The notes beneath the pieces were generated by a model. The model saw only the letters and a program-made list of their open reading frames with translations. It ran no database searches and was not told the DNA's origin. From Amyloporia xantha (taxonomy: Eukaryota > Basidiomycota > Agaricomycetes > Polyporales > Adustoporiaceae), in NCBI GenBank assembly GCA_036971615.1, contig JAYKKR010000008.1, forward strand, positions 496,001 to 560,000: a stretch of 64,000 nucleotides of DNA. Reading direction: 5' to 3'. Both the position numbers and the translations under genes were made by a program. Position 1 is the stretch's first letter. Each line of letters begins with the position of its first letter. Below are positions 63,370 through 64,000 of this stretch, in pieces.

Positions 63370-64000
63370 TGTCAGAGCCACAGACGAAAGGCGGGCTTGA
63401 TCAATCGATGCTCAAGTATACAGACAGCTAGAGTCCGAGTTGAGCAACTGTATATTGAGCTAATATACCTAACCACTCACCTAGAGTCCGAGTTGAGCAA
63501 CTGGGGAAGCCAGGATGCAACGGACTCTGAGGTGGTGCGCTTTGGGAACAAACAACGATCAACACAGAAGTGGCAACTACTCTAGGGGTGTAGGTAAAGA
63601 ATGGATTCTATCATAGGTACAGAAGGAGATAGGAATAAAGTGAATAGACAGAAAGATAGCTATAGATGTAAGGAGTCCATAGAAATAGTTTTCAAGAAGA
63701 GAGGTGAAGAATTACCCGTTTGACACTCCCCCTTAATGAGACACCTCTCATTGTCCAAGCTCCCCTGAGTCCAACCTCACTCCAAACCCATCATGCGCCG
63801 CAAGTGCTCGACCTGAGGCTTTGCCAGAGCCTTGGTGAGCAAATCTGCAGGCATCTCATGAGTGGAGACATAGATAGGTTTGATGTACCCAGCCTCAACC
63901 TCATCACGTAGCCAGTAGAAGCGGAGGTCGAGGTGTTTGAGTCGACCGTGATGCTCCGGATTCTTCGACACAGTGAGTGCGGACTGATTGTCGATACAGA
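63370..64000 (-). mobile_element. Second Copia copy, cut by the window end
   Basis: A minus-strand element of the same family. Its 3' LTR is 63,370-63,725 (356 bp). The polypurine tract follows on the right, and the Pol C-terminus runs from the stop at 63,777 to the window end. By eye it is nearly identical to the element at 53,097-58,414. The start of its insertion site is at 63,369. Confidence 0.93.
63777..64000 (-). CDS. Copia Pol, C-terminal part (partial)
   Basis: The end of RNase H and the tail are visible: SKNPEHHGRLKHLDLR, VSTHEMPADLLTKAL and a stop after RRMMGLE. It is identical to the other copy over the visible part. The rest lies outside the window. Confidence 0.9.
   Translation of the reverse strand, partial: CIDNQSALTVSKNPEHHGRLKHLDLRFYWLRDEVEAGYIKPIYVSTHEMPADLLTKALAKPQVEHLRRMMGLE

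Overview
The window looks like a repeat-rich piece of a filamentous basidiomycete (Agaricomycete) genome. The grounds are host-type genes with 47-61 bp GT-AG introns, a fungal BUD14/Tea4-type SH3 protein, F-box-like paralogues, and yellow-listed mushroom-type retroelements (a tyrosine-recombinase retrotransposon whose gag carries an FEYVELWYFT-type motif, Ty3/Gypsy and Ty1/Copia elements). There are no rRNA genes, canonical tRNA genes or CRISPR arrays that I can support.

Layout. 1-7.4 kb: mostly unassigned sequence, with a possible spliced transcription unit (5.2-7.3 kb) that contains tandemly duplicated exon-like blocks. 7.4-9.4 kb: a 3'-truncated SH3-domain gene on the minus strand. 9.4-13.4 kb: a small-element cluster (two adjacent MITEs, a Copia solo LTR, a foldback repeat, two divergent tRNA-headed SINE-like units). 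13.4-47.0 kb: one old minus-strand tyrosine-recombinase (DIRS-order) retrotransposon of about 5 kb, blown apart into more than 32 kb by four nested insertions: a solo LTR inside the recombinase gene (15,535-16,595), a very young 10.8 kb Ty3/Gypsy element (Gypsy-1, 16,854-27,678), a 2.84 kb TIR element inside the reverse transcriptase (29,102-31,945), and a 12.3 kb Ty3/Gypsy element (Gypsy-2, 34,572-46,915) inside gag. Every insertion has a recognisable target-site duplication, and removing it brings the reading frame back. A related solo LTR sits beside the 3' end (13,452-14,502). 47-49.4 kb: AT-rich repeats. 49.4-50.3 kb: an intact five-exon histidine-phosphatase gene. 51.8-58.9 kb: an F-box-like gene split by a complete Copia element (53,097-58,414). 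61.5-63.1 kb: a paralogous F-box-like gene. 63.4-64.0 kb: the start of a second copy of the same Copia family, cut by the window end.

Most interesting content. Both Gypsy elements carry spliced protein-coding genes on the strand opposite to gag-pol, downstream of pol. The Gypsy-1 gene has five exons, four canonical 52-55 bp introns and an uninterrupted 405-codon frame, and encodes a coiled-coil protein with a Zn2Cys6-like cysteine cluster. Gypsy-2 carries two such genes between pol and its 3' LTR, one with textbook Zn2Cys6 spacing, plus a third related gene inside the LTR itself. The four proteins share a W-L/I-x-W core. This looks like a family of antisense accessory proteins of basidiomycete Gypsy elements, loosely comparable in layout to the antisense bZIP gene of deltaretroviruses. 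Other notable points are a duplicated (central) polypurine tract in Gypsy-1, a long ATG-free coding extension upstream of gag in both Gypsies, and one-base frameshifts that almost all fall in G/C homopolymers, which suggests sequencing error rather than element decay.
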